This document shows positions 45,381 to 54,098 of a stretch of DNA of 64,000 nt, piece by piece. The notes under the pieces are model-generated. The model ran no database searches and was not told the origin of the DNA. It was given only the letters and a program-made list of their open reading frames with translations. Both the position numbers and the translations under genes were made by a program. Every line of letters starts with the position of its first letter. Within the stretch, counting starts at the first letter, position 1. Origin of the DNA: Fimbriiglobus sp043785105 (lineage in GTDB: Bacteria > Planctomycetota > Planctomycetia > Gemmatales > Gemmataceae); contig JAYVXO010000072.1 of the NCBI GenBank assembly GCA_043785105.1, forward strand, positions 33,306-97,305, read 5' to 3'.

Positions 45381-45440
45381 TTTTGACAGGATTTACAGGA
45401 TTAATGATTGAATTTGAAATCCTGTTGAATCCTGTCAAAA
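45381..45440. repeat. Intergenic palindrome of the TTTTGACAGGATT type
   Basis: The sequence begins TTTTGACAGGATTTACAGG and ends AATCCTGTCAAAA, in the gap between rny and the FHA-kinase gene. It could serve as the rny terminator. Confidence 0.65.
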
Positions 45441-45461
45441 TTCTTGTCACCAACCTTATGT

Positions 45462-47108
45462 TTACTTCGCCATTTCGAGGATGCGGGTTTCGCGGATCAC
45501 GGTGACTTTGATTTCGCCGGGGTAATCGAGTTGTTCCTCGATCGCTCGGGCGATTTCGCGGCAGACCCGGATAGCGTCGGCGTCGGTCGCGCGCGACGAA
45601 TTCGCAATCACCCGCAGTTCGCGGCCCGCTTGGATGGCGTAGGCCGCGTCCACTTCGGGGAACCCGCACGCCACGGCTTCCAGGTCCGCCATCCGCTTGA
45701 TGTACTTCTCCAGAGTCTCACGCCGGGCGCCGGGACGGCTGGCACTGATGGCATCGGCAGCGGCCACTAGCACTGTATAAATGTTGCCAATCGTGATGTC
45801 GTCGTGGTGGCCGGCGATGGCGTGCAGCACTTCTTTGCTGGTCTCGCCGTAGCGTTTAGCTAGCTCCGCGCCGACCTTCGGGTGGCCGCCTTCCATCTCG
45901 TGGTCGGCGGCTTTGCCCATGTCGTGCAACAGACCACAGCGACGGGCCAGTTGCGGATTCAGCCCGAGTTCCGCGGCCATCAGCCCGCACAAGTGGGACA
46001 CTTCCAGGCTATGTTGCAGCACGTTTTGGCTGTAACTGGTCCGGAATTTTAACCGGCCCAGCAGATGCACAATCTTCTCGTGCGGCATCGCTACGTCGGC
46101 ATCCAACACCGCTTGCTTGCCGACTTCTTGGATGTGCTTCTCCATCTCCAATTGCGTTTCCAGCACGACTTCTTCAATCCGCGTCGGGTGAATGCGGCCG
46201 TCTTGAATGAGCTTCGTCAGGGCGAGCCGGGCGGTTTCGCGGCGGACATTGTCGAACGCGGAGACCACAACCACGCCGGGTGTGTCATCGACGATCACGT
46301 CCACGCCGGTGCATTTTTCAAACGTGCGAATGTTGCGGCCTTCGCGGCCAATGATGCGGCCCTTCATGTTGTCGTCGGGGATGTCTACGGTACTGACGGT
46401 GGTGTCGGTGGTGTGTTCGGCGGCGTAGCGCTGAATGGCCGTGGTGATAATTTCCCGCGCCCGCCCTTCGGCTTCGGACTTGAGTTGCTCGGTGTGGCGT
46501 TGAATCCGCGTGGCGATTTCGGTGGAGAGTTGTTGCTCCAGCCGCTCCATCAACAGGCGCTCGGCTTCCTCGCGGCTCAGCCCGGTAATCTCGTGGAGCT
46601 TCTTCGTTTCCTTGACGATAATCCCGTCAAGTTCTTTGGCTTTCAGCTCGAAGACTTCGCGTTGCTCGACCGCCTTCTTTTGCAACCCCTCGACGGTGCG
46701 TTCTTTTCGCGTTAAATCTTTCGCCTTGTCTTCACTCGCGTCTTCCCGCTTCTGAACCCGGCGTTCTTGCTCCCGCAGTTCGTTGCGTGACGTTTCGAGT
46801 TCCCGGTTGAGTTCTTCGCGGCGGCGGTACGATTCATCCTTGGCTTTGAGTTCGGCATCCTTCAAGATTCGCTCGCCGTCGCGCTTGGCGATTTCGAGAA
46901 TGTCGAGCACTTTGGTTTCAGTGATACGAGCTTGTTCCGGGTCCACGGTCGCCAAGCCGATCGACGCACTGGAGGCGTAGCTAGACGGGCTAGACGGGAT
47001 CGACGGGGTGCGACCTTTGCCAAATAAACGAAAGACCAGGAAGCTAAATCCGACCGCGAGTAGGGTCGAACCAAACACTAACCCGGCGACAAGCACGGGA
47101 TCAGACAT
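45462..47108 (-). CDS. rny: Ribonuclease Y
   Basis: This 548-residue membrane-anchored endoribonuclease initiates mRNA decay. Domains in order: N-terminal membrane helix (VLVAGLVFGSTLLAVGFSFLVF), a long charged coiled coil (about 60-235), KH domain (DNMKGRIIGREGRNIRTFEK), and HD domain with HSLEVSHLCGLMA and GLLHDMGKAADHE. The C-terminal YPGEIKVTVIRETR is typical. ATG 47108 has AAGGA 9 bases upstream. The long N-terminal extension of the open frame is not part of the protein. Confidence 0.95.
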   Translation of the reverse strand: MSDPVLVAGLVFGSTLLAVGFSFLVFRLFGKGRTPSIPSSPSSYASSASIGLATVDPEQARITETKVLDILEIAKRDGERILKDAELKAKDESYRRREELNRELETSRNELREQERRVQKREDASEDKAKDLTRKERTVEGLQKKAVEQREVFELKAKELDGIIVKETKKLHEITGLSREEAERLLMERLEQQLSTEIATRIQRHTEQLKSEAEGRAREIITTAIQRYAAEHTTDTTVSTVDIPDDNMKGRIIGREGRNIRTFEKCTGVDVIVDDTPGVVVVSAFDNVRRETARLALTKLIQDGRIHPTRIEEVVLETQLEMEKHIQEVGKQAVLDADVAMPHEKIVHLLGRLKFRTSYSQNVLQHSLEVSHLCGLMAAELGLNPQLARRCGLLHDMGKAADHEMEGGHPKVGAELAKRYGETSKEVLHAIAGHHDDITIGNIYTVLVAAADAISASRPGARRETLEKYIKRMADLEAVACGFPEVDAAYAIQAGRELRVIANSSRATDADAIRVCREIARAIEEQLDYPGEIKVTVIRETRILEMAK

Positions 47109-47371
47109 ACGGACCATTCCTTTCGGGGGTCCGTTCGGTTCCTCGGAACAACCTGGGCGATTGCGGGGCCGGCACGAGACTGCACTCCGGGCCAGTCCTG
47201 TGAGCGCCACAAAACAGCATGGACCGATCCCAGTCCGTTCCCGATTCCGGGCCAAACCCGAAACGGCAACAGAAGGATCGTTTGAATCAGATGAAGGCCG
47301 GGGATCATTACGCAAAAGCAGATAACGGTGAGCAGCGTAATCAATCCCAGCCCGAATGCTAAGTCAGCCAT
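47078..47371 (-). CDS. Possible small membrane protein overlapping the rny start
   Basis: A 97-codon frame has two hydrophobic stretches at its N-terminus (LAFGLGLITLLTVICFCVMI and LHLIQTILLLPF) and a GGAAA element before ATG 47371. Its last ten codons overlap the first codons of rny in another frame. The C-terminal half looks non-conserved. It could be a translationally coupled leader for rny or a chance ORF. Confidence 0.3.
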   Translation of the reverse strand: MADLAFGLGLITLLTVICFCVMIPGLHLIQTILLLPFRVWPGIGNGLGSVHAVLWRSQDWPGVQSRAGPAIAQVVPRNRTDPRKEWSVCLIPCLSPG

Positions 47372-47630
47372 AATTTCCAACGCAAGAAGTGGCTTTCACC
47401 ACCCCTGCCAGGCGTCATCCCCACCAAAACCGTGGGGCCGAGTACTAATAACGGTCCATCGAGATCTATGTGATGGCGAAGCGAAACGCAGTTCATCCGG
47501 AACCGTGCGCGAGTTCGCCGACTCGCAGCGGGGTGTCAAACCTGTCGTCCGTGTCAGGGGTTACACAACCATTATGCCAGCGCGACGCTCAAAGAGCCAA
47601 CGGAAAACCATCCGAACGTCGTTAGCGGCG

Positions 47631-47722
47631 TGGCAAATTTATCTGGCAGCCTAGCTGCAACGGGTTCTCGGCCCTGAAATAGGGTCGTTCGATCAGCCCA
47701 GGGCAATGCCCTGGGAACTGGC
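47631..47722 (+). repeat. 92-bp dispersed repeat, copy 2
   Basis: It shares TGGCAAAT, TCTGGCA, CAACGGGTT, TCGGCCCTGA, GTTCGATCAGCCCAGGGC and ATGCCCTGGGAACTGGC in the same order and spacing as 22843-22933. It ends 8 bp from the stop of the glycosidase-like gene. The rest of the gap 47372-47630 holds nothing recognisable. Confidence 0.75.
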
Positions 47723-47730
47723 ACCCAGGG

Positions 47731-50700
47731 CTACGCTTTCATCAGCACGACCCCTTCGCCGTTGCGAATGGTGATCTGGTTGATGACAGTGCCACGGGTG
47801 CCATCGGCGTTGAGTACGCGGTAGTTGCCGTCCAGAGTGTGCGTGGTCGCGGTGGCATCGCTGATGGTGCCGGTGCCGACGCCGAGGGTGTACGATCGCG
47901 GTTTGTATAGCACCAATGCGTCGGCGTATTGGCGACTGTAGACACGGTAATCGAGCGTGGTGTTCTCCGGGTCTTTGCCACTGGCGAAGGTTGTGAACGC
48001 GCCGTTCGGCTGGCCGACGTTCACACTTGCGGCGGGGATCCAGATTTGCGACCACGGGGCGGACGGGGCGTAACCGCCGAAGAACATCAACATCGTCCGG
48101 TTGGGGTCCGCGAGCAGGTAGTAGTAGGCCAACGTCCCGGTCCGAACGCGGTCGTCGGTCGTGGCAAACGAGCCGGGGTGACTGTCGAGGATCACGTATG
48201 GCGACGGACTATCCGCACCCAAGCGTTGCTTCACCAGACTGGCCACGTCGTTGAACGCCGCCCAATTTGCGTCCGTAGGCCGGAGGACAAACTCTTCAAA
48301 CACGCCGGTGGACGATTGCGTCACCGCGTTGGCATCGGCACTGCCACCCGAGGTGTTCGTGAAGACCATCTTGGGGGCGATGGCCTTCCAAACGGATGCG
48401 ACGAGGTTCGCGGAATCTTCACTGTAGTTCGTGATCAGTTCGATGATCGGGCTGCCAACGCTTGGGAACCGACCGTTTGAGTTGTCCAAAAAGAACCCGT
48501 CAGCGAGCGGGTTTTGTTGCAGAATCCGGGTGTGGTAATCCGCCGCCCACTTCCGCACCGCCGACGATGACGGGTTCGTCACGAACCGCATTTGCCCGTA
48601 GTACGGGTAGAACAACCGCGACTCGTACACGAACCGCGCGTCCTTGCCCTTGGCCCGGTTGGCGTACTCGGCGTCGTTGAGATAGCCATCACCATTCTTG
48701 TCCGCCGCTGCATCGAAGGCAGGGATCGTTCCCTTGGCTTGACCGTTGGCTAGAACGTAATCCCGCCCGAAAATTGTCTTCGCAACTGGCGCGTCGGCTT
48801 GCGTACCCGCCGTGGTGCGGATGCGGATTGTGTACAGCCGATCGGTTCCGGTGGCAGTCTTCGACGGTATCCAATCCGCTGGCGGGTCGAACGTCACTTG
48901 CCCGGCTTGCTTCAACGCATTCGTGCTGTCTTGTGACAGGGTCAGGGCCTTCCACGCGAGCGGTGTGCCGTCCGCAGTGGTCGCAGTCACGTACTCAAAG
49001 GTGCCCTGCCAACCCGCGTTCGTAACTCGGGATAGATCCAAATTCACTTCGCGGAACTTCTCCAGGTAGCTGATCGAAACAGCAGTACCAACGGCGCCGA
49101 ACTCCGTGGAGAATGACCGCCCACCCCGCGCCGCCGAGGTGTAATCCGTCGGTGTCCCTGTGCCGGTGATGTTGCTACGGGACACGTCCCAGAAGTAATT
49201 CACCGGCTGGGACGACGGGCTACTGCCGGTGAAGGCCGTGGCCTGAGAGACGTGGTAGAACGCGGCTTCTCGTGCGGCGTTTGTGCGGTCGGCGTAGTTC
49301 AACCAGTCGGTTAGCAACCCTTGGTACAAGTTCGAGAGGTTCGAGTAAATGATCTGCGGTGTCGTCGGCGAAGCCGCATCAATCGCGCTCAAATACTGGG
49401 GATTCGGCACGACCAGATCGACGCTATCTTTCAACCGGGCTTTCTCGAAGTCGCCCAACGGGTTGCCACTATATGCCAGTTGCGCGATGCGGATGTGCGT
49501 GTATTTCCGGGGGATCTCGGGGCGTGGCGGCAGGGGGGCGGCATTCGCGTTGTTGCTCGTGAACGGCAGACTCGTCGTGCTGACGTTCCCGGTTTCGTCC
49601 ACCGCTCGCACGATCAGTTCATGGCTACCGTTGGCCAGCAAGGTGGTGTCGAGCGTCCACTCGGCGGGCGTGGATTGGGCGGCTGAACGCAGTTTTCCAT
49701 CCAACCGGAACTCGATCCGTCGTGCCGTCTGACTCGCAGCGGCAGTGACTTTGAACGTGACATCGCCGGTGTAACTGGTCCCGGTTTGCGAAGCGGCCAG
49801 CGTAACTTGCGGCCCGGCGGTGTTGGACGCGGGGCGGACTTCAAAGTCGTCGAACGCAACCGGGCCAGCCGTTCGCGCATTGAGAATCACGCCGACGTAC
49901 CCGCCGGTGCGAATCGCGGTGTCGGTCACGTCAATCGCCGGTTCAGGGCTATTTAGCCAATCGCCGTCCGCGTTCAACCACTGGCCGCTATCGGTGCGGG
50001 ACACGATCGCACGGAGTTTGTCGCCGTCTGCAGTCAGTGTGACTCGCAACCACACGCCACTGACGTAGCCCTTGGATTTCACCGTGGCCAATGTCGTTTC
50101 AACACCGTTCACCACTTGCACGAGTCGCACATCCAGGCCGCGTGTGACGGTCACGCCGTAATACGTGGCACGGGGCGTGTTGACAGCATCGCCGCGAACA
50201 AACAGTGTGCCCGGCACGAGTGTGTCGGCATAGAGCGAGGCCGTGGCTTGGACTGCGGCGGGTTGCGTCGCGGTGAGCCAAGCACGTGCGGTGGTGTTCG
50301 TGCCGCCGGTTGCGATCAAGCCGTTGGGCGCACTGTTCGCCCGATTGACGGACGCCACGAATCCGGGCGTGCTGTCGCTCGTCCAACCCGTCCAAGTGGT
50401 CGGGAGCTTGCTGATCGCGGTGGTGTCGAAGTTTTCCTGAATGAGTTGTGCGGGTGGAGACTCGACCAAGAAATCGTCGAAGAACGCCATCCCCGCGCCG
50501 CCGGGGGTGCGACCAATCCCGGCAAACCCGGTTGCCGGTTGCAAGGTCGTCGTGGCGTGAAGGGCATTGGTGGCCGCCGTTTGCCAGGTGCCTTGAGCCG
50601 TCAAAAATTGTCCGGTGTCGCCACGCTGCACGGACAAACTCAGCAAGTTCCCGACTGGCTTCAGGGTGACGTTCAACCAGGTGCTGTAGACGTTCGTGGG

Positions 50701-51135
50701 CACACGAAGCGTTGCCAGTGTGGTGGTCGTCTCACCGCGAAGTTCGACGAGATCAATTTGTCTCGCCCCGGTGGTGATCCGTGCGGCAACGTAGGTGCCG
50801 GTGTGCAGGGAGAGATTTTCACCCCGTGCGATCAGTTCGACCGGAGTGGGGGTGTCGGTCAAAATCTTCACGGAGACGGGAGCGTCGCCGGGTTGGGGGA
50901 GCGTGTTCCAGAGCCGCGAGTACGTTGTCGGGGAACCGAGCGAAGAGACGGCATTTTGGCCGGTGGCAGCGCTGATCTTGGTCGTGATATAGGTATCCGT
51001 GCCCCAACTGGACCACCCAGGACTGAGGTTGGGAACGCGATTTTGCTCAAACGTGTCACTAAAAAGGGTACTCGGAGTGTCACGGCTCTCCAGAGTTTCC
51101 AAACCCAACCGACGGGGCTGCGCGGGTGGACTCAT
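47731..51135 (-). CDS. Giant secreted glycoside-hydrolase-like surface protein
   Basis: This protein of about 1134 residues starts from ATG 51135 (AGGAG 10 bases upstream). It begins with the planctomycete motif LETLESRDTPS. Two related jelly-roll/concanavalin-like domains follow (about 25-200 and 200-390; each has FSDTFEQN/IQENFDTT start and FDDFxVxP end). Next is an Ig-like domain (LRVDE/IEFRLDGKL… about 395-485), then a putative TIM-barrel glycosidase (YTHIRIAQLAYSGNP, DGFFLDNSNGRFP, FEEFVLRPTD, VILDSHPG). The end DGNYRVLNADGTRG…GEGVVLMKA is typical of such proteins. It probably acts on polysaccharide outside the cell; the exact family is not certain. Confidence 0.75.
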   Translation of the reverse strand: MSPPAQPRRLGLETLESRDTPSTLFSDTFEQNRVPNLSPGWSSWGTDTYITTKISAATGQNAVSSLGSPTTYSRLWNTLPQPGDAPVSVKILTDTPTPVELIARGENLSLHTGTYVAARITTGARQIDLVELRGETTTTLATLRVPTNVYSTWLNVTLKPVGNLLSLSVQRGDTGQFLTAQGTWQTAATNALHATTTLQPATGFAGIGRTPGGAGMAFFDDFLVESPPAQLIQENFDTTAISKLPTTWTGWTSDSTPGFVASVNRANSAPNGLIATGGTNTTARAWLTATQPAAVQATASLYADTLVPGTLFVRGDAVNTPRATYYGVTVTRGLDVRLVQVVNGVETTLATVKSKGYVSGVWLRVTLTADGDKLRAIVSRTDSGQWLNADGDWLNSPEPAIDVTDTAIRTGGYVGVILNARTAGPVAFDDFEVRPASNTAGPQVTLAASQTGTSYTGDVTFKVTAAASQTARRIEFRLDGKLRSAAQSTPAEWTLDTTLLANGSHELIVRAVDETGNVSTTSLPFTSNNANAAPLPPRPEIPRKYTHIRIAQLAYSGNPLGDFEKARLKDSVDLVVPNPQYLSAIDAASPTTPQIIYSNLSNLYQGLLTDWLNYADRTNAAREAAFYHVSQATAFTGSSPSSQPVNYFWDVSRSNITGTGTPTDYTSAARGGRSFSTEFGAVGTAVSISYLEKFREVNLDLSRVTNAGWQGTFEYVTATTADGTPLAWKALTLSQDSTNALKQAGQVTFDPPADWIPSKTATGTDRLYTIRIRTTAGTQADAPVAKTIFGRDYVLANGQAKGTIPAFDAAADKNGDGYLNDAEYANRAKGKDARFVYESRLFYPYYGQMRFVTNPSSSAVRKWAADYHTRILQQNPLADGFFLDNSNGRFPSVGSPIIELITNYSEDSANLVASVWKAIAPKMVFTNTSGGSADANAVTQSSTGVFEEFVLRPTDANWAAFNDVASLVKQRLGADSPSPYVILDSHPGSFATTDDRVRTGTLAYYYLLADPNRTMLMFFGGYAPSAPWSQIWIPAASVNVGQPNGAFTTFASGKDPENTTLDYRVYSRQYADALVLYKPRSYTLGVGTGTISDATATTHTLDGNYRVLNADGTRGTVINQITIRNGEGVVLMKA

Positions 51136-51323
51136 GACCAGGTGGCTCCTTCCGGGGTGCGAATCATGCCGGTTGTGCGGGGCAGGTGCCCTGCGAAAAC
51201 CGGACTGGTGCGTGAGCGTGATGCAAGTCAACACGGTGCCAAGCGTTCCCGATGCTGGGTAGGCTTTGTTGCGTGCGTGTCTGGAGATTTCGGCCAAAAC
51301 TTGAGTCGAGCGCCACGAAATGA

Positions 51324-51360
51324 AACGGGGCCGGGGGAAGTAGTTCCCCCCAGCCCCGTT
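51324..51360 (-). terminator. Terminator hairpin after pyk
   Basis: Arms AACGGGGC(C)GGGGGAA and TTCCCCC(C)AGCCCCGTT lie around GTAG, 55 bp downstream of the pyk stop codon on the minus strand. Confidence 0.7.
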
Positions 51361-51414
51361 AGTTGACCGACGATTGACAGGATAGCGATGACAGGACCAA
51401 CCGCGCCAACGCGG

Positions 51415-52860
51415 TTAAGGTTCCAAAGATGCCCCGCCTTCGCCGACTCGCACGACCCGAACAGTCGGCATTCGTGATTCCCCTTCAATGGGGTGCCCGG
51501 CTAACACGACCACCCGGTCGCCGACCTTGACCTCACCGGCGGCAAAGGCGTCCCGCACGGCAGCGACCATCCGTCCATCCCCGGACTTGATCGGCGTCAT
51601 GGGCACAGGCCGTACACCCCACACGAGCGCCGTGCGTCGTTGAACCGCTATCGTCGGAGCCGGTGCGATAATCCGTGCCCCTGGTCGGTACCGCGCCAAC
51701 ATCCGCGCGGTGCGGCCGTTCATCGTCGGCGTGATGATGGCGTTGGCGTTCACTTCGCTAGCAAGGTGGCAAGCGGCCAAGGCCATCGAATCTTCGATCG
51801 TGTCACGCGGCTTCAAGTTCAAGGACGACAAGAACCCCGTGCCGGCGGTGTCGAGATGCCGTTCTGCTTCCAAGGCAATCTGGGCCATGCACGTGACAGC
51901 TTCGATCGGGTATTGCCCCACGGCCGTTTCCCCGGACAGCATTACGGCATCGGTCCCGTCGATGATCGCATTGGCCACGTCCGACACTTCCGCCCGCGTG
52001 GGCCGGGGTTTCGATTGCATACTGTCCAGCATTTCCGTTGCGGTGATGACGGGTTTGCCGGCAAGGCGTGCGGCGGCGATGAGCTGCTTTTGCACCGTCG
52101 GCAGTTGCTCCAAAGGCATCTCGACGCCGAGGTCACCTCGCGCCACCATGATGCCATCGAACGCATCAATAATTGTCGTGGCGTGGCGAATCGCTTCGGG
52201 GCGTTCCATCTTCGCCAGTACCGGAACCCGAGGCATTCCCACTGCGGCCACCGCATCCCGAAGGTAGTCCGCCGAACTCGGCCCGCGCACGAACGACAAC
52301 GCAATCCAATCAACGCCCGCCTTGGCCGCGATCCCCAACGCCACACGATCCCGATCCGTGATGGCGGGGATGCTGAGTGGGCTATCCGGCAGGTTGAGAC
52401 CCTTATTGGGCAACAAGTCACCGCCGACCAAAACTTCGGCCTCCAACCGGCCAGCTTTCACCACGCCCGCCTTCAAATGTAGCCGACCGTCGTCCAGCAA
52501 CATCCGGTCACCGGGGCGGATGTCCGTGAGGACTTCGGGTTCCGTGATGGCAATGTCATCCGCTTGAATCGTGGCCGTCAGAAGGGGGAACCGAACCACG
52601 TCACCGACACGTAGGGTCCGTTTCTCAGGGATGCGCACCCGCAACTTCGGCCCCGGTAAATCCGCTAGCACCGCGACAACTCGGCCCAAACTCTCGGCCG
52701 CGTCACGGAGTCGCGCGATTCGCCCGAGGTGATCCTCTTCCTTGCCGTGCGAAAAATTGATCCGGGCCACATCAACCCCGGCCTTCAGTATCCCGATTAA
52801 CACTGCCGGATCGTCCGTTGCTGGCCCGAGCGTGGCCACAATCTTCGTTCGCCGAAACAT
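51415..52860 (-). CDS. pyk: Pyruvate kinase
   Basis: This 481-residue glycolytic enzyme converts phosphoenolpyruvate and ADP to pyruvate and ATP. Motifs: RRTKIVATLGPA at the start, RINFSHG, DLPGPKLR, the active-site helix VPVLAKMERPEAI, and ARGDLGVEMP followed by KPVITATEMLDSM. The C-terminal regulatory domain ends GDRVVVLAGHP. ATG 52860 has AAGGA 8 bases upstream; the frame open to 52965 is not needed. Single gene with its own terminator. Confidence 0.95.
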   Translation of the reverse strand: MFRRTKIVATLGPATDDPAVLIGILKAGVDVARINFSHGKEEDHLGRIARLRDAAESLGRVVAVLADLPGPKLRVRIPEKRTLRVGDVVRFPLLTATIQADDIAITEPEVLTDIRPGDRMLLDDGRLHLKAGVVKAGRLEAEVLVGGDLLPNKGLNLPDSPLSIPAITDRDRVALGIAAKAGVDWIALSFVRGPSSADYLRDAVAAVGMPRVPVLAKMERPEAIRHATTIIDAFDGIMVARGDLGVEMPLEQLPTVQKQLIAAARLAGKPVITATEMLDSMQSKPRPTRAEVSDVANAIIDGTDAVMLSGETAVGQYPIEAVTCMAQIALEAERHLDTAGTGFLSSLNLKPRDTIEDSMALAACHLASEVNANAIITPTMNGRTARMLARYRPGARIIAPAPTIAVQRRTALVWGVRPVPMTPIKSGDGRMVAAVRDAFAAGEVKVGDRVVVLAGHPIEGESRMPTVRVVRVGEGGASLEP

Positions 52861-52977
52861 GATGCGATTCCTTGCGAGACGGGAGAGGCCGTCTTCGTGG
52901 AGTGATTTACAGCATTGCCCCAGAACTTCAATCGTCACACGGCATGCCGGCGAACTGCGAAACAACTTGTCGCTGCA

Positions 52978-53367
52978 TTAAGAGTGGATCACGACCCAAC
53001 GGGTAAAGAGTTGCTCAACATCTTCACGCGACACCGTCCCCTGGGCAATGCCCATGAACAACTCAAATATCTCTTCGTTACTTGCGGTCAGACTCCCGCC
53101 ATTTAGCCGAACGAAGATTTCCGATACCGCTGCTCCGATACGCTTGTTGCCATCGAGAAACGGATGGTTGCGAGTCAAGTGAAAGGCGTAGGTTGCGGCA
53201 CAGATCGGTAAGTCGGCTTCTTCGTAATACTGCCGATTGAACGCAGCCAAAAGAGCGGAGTCTAGTAACCCTTCATCACGCAGGCCTTGAAGTCCGCCAA
53301 ACTCCTCCAACAACTTCGTATGGATGTCGAGAACTTCATGCTTTTCCAGGAATTGCATCGCGTTCAC
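52978..53367 (-). CDS. doc: Doc-like Fic-family toxin
   Basis: This is a 129-residue protein of the Doc branch of the Fic fold. The catalytic loop is HPFLDGNKRIGAA, preceded by the helix YAFHLTRN. In characterised Doc toxins this motif phosphorylates EF-Tu. The N-terminal EVLDIHTKLLEEFGGLQGLRDEGLL is the usual Doc start region. The frame opens at GTG 53367, overlapping the antitoxin stop (GTGA); ATG 53358 is the alternative start. It is encoded behind an AbrB-type antitoxin, not the classic Phd. Confidence 0.88.
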   Translation of the reverse strand: MNAMQFLEKHEVLDIHTKLLEEFGGLQGLRDEGLLDSALLAAFNRQYYEEADLPICAATYAFHLTRNHPFLDGNKRIGAAVSEIFVRLNGGSLTASNEEIFELFMGIAQGTVSREDVEQLFTRWVVIHS

Positions 53368-53591
53368 GCTAGCCGTTGGTAGGCGTCTCGCCGGAGGTCG
53401 AACACGTCTTGAGTAATCGTTGCGAGCTTTTGTTGATGGGAATCCTGATTAACTGCGCGAAGGAGCAACTGCTGATCGCTGACAGTGACCTCAAGCAAAT
53501 CGCCGATCCGAAGGCCGACGGCTTCTAATATCGAAGTTGGCAATACGACTGCGGCAGTGTCGCCGTGAGATACGATTGGCAATTGTGGCAT
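53364..53591 (-). CDS. AbrB/SpoVT-type antitoxin of the Doc module
   Basis: This is a 75-residue protein. An N-terminal swapped-hairpin DNA-binding region (AAVVLPTSILEAVGLRIGDLLEVTVSDQQLLLR, about residues 12-46) is followed by a helical tail that would bind the toxin. The gene ends in a 4-base overlap with doc, which gives coupled translation. It would neutralise Doc and repress its own promoter, which should lie in 53592-53640. Confidence 0.85.
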   Translation of the reverse strand: MPQLPIVSHGDTAAVVLPTSILEAVGLRIGDLLEVTVSDQQLLLRAVNQDSHQQKLATITQDVFDLRRDAYQRLA

Positions 53592-54098
53592 GATTTACTC
53601 CTGCTGACATGATAGCGAAGTGTGCAATCAGAATCGATCGTGAACGAACTGCAAAGAATCGGAAATGAAATAAGACCACCTGGGTCGCTTGCGGCCTCTC
53701 CCCTCCGCAAATGATACCCAGGTGGTCTTTCGCTTGAGCCGATTACTGTTTGTCTCAAGGATGCGGCCTCTCCCCTCCGCATCCCCGTCGCATCCAGCGT
53801 CTCGCTCGCTGCGAAGTATACTTAAGCAGCGCTCGTGCCAAACTCGGTACGGTGCCACAACTGGCTTGTGAAATTTATCACAAGCCCTGCAAATCATGGT
53901 GTTTATGGCTTGAAAAAGCTGTTATTCGAGTGGCTCTCGCCACAGGTTCTTCATACTGGGTTGCACGCATCACCTGCATTTCGTGCCCACATTTAGTGCG
54001 ATTGGCCGTGATCGGGCATTCGGATTTCCCGGATTCGTTCAACCGACTACTATGATGGCGTAATCTCACTCACCACTTCCCTCTGGAATTGAACGCTG
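53592..54098. other. Gene-free stretch with a hairpin and a 20-bp direct repeat
   Basis: The hairpin AAGACCACCTGGGT…ACCCAGGTGGTCTT (53672-53729) encloses the first copy of a 20-bp sequence (TGCGGCCTCTCCCCTCCGCA at 53690-53709). The second exact copy is at 53762-53781. No ORF with coding character was seen. The rest, up to the cysE start, holds no recognised signal. Confidence 0.6.
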
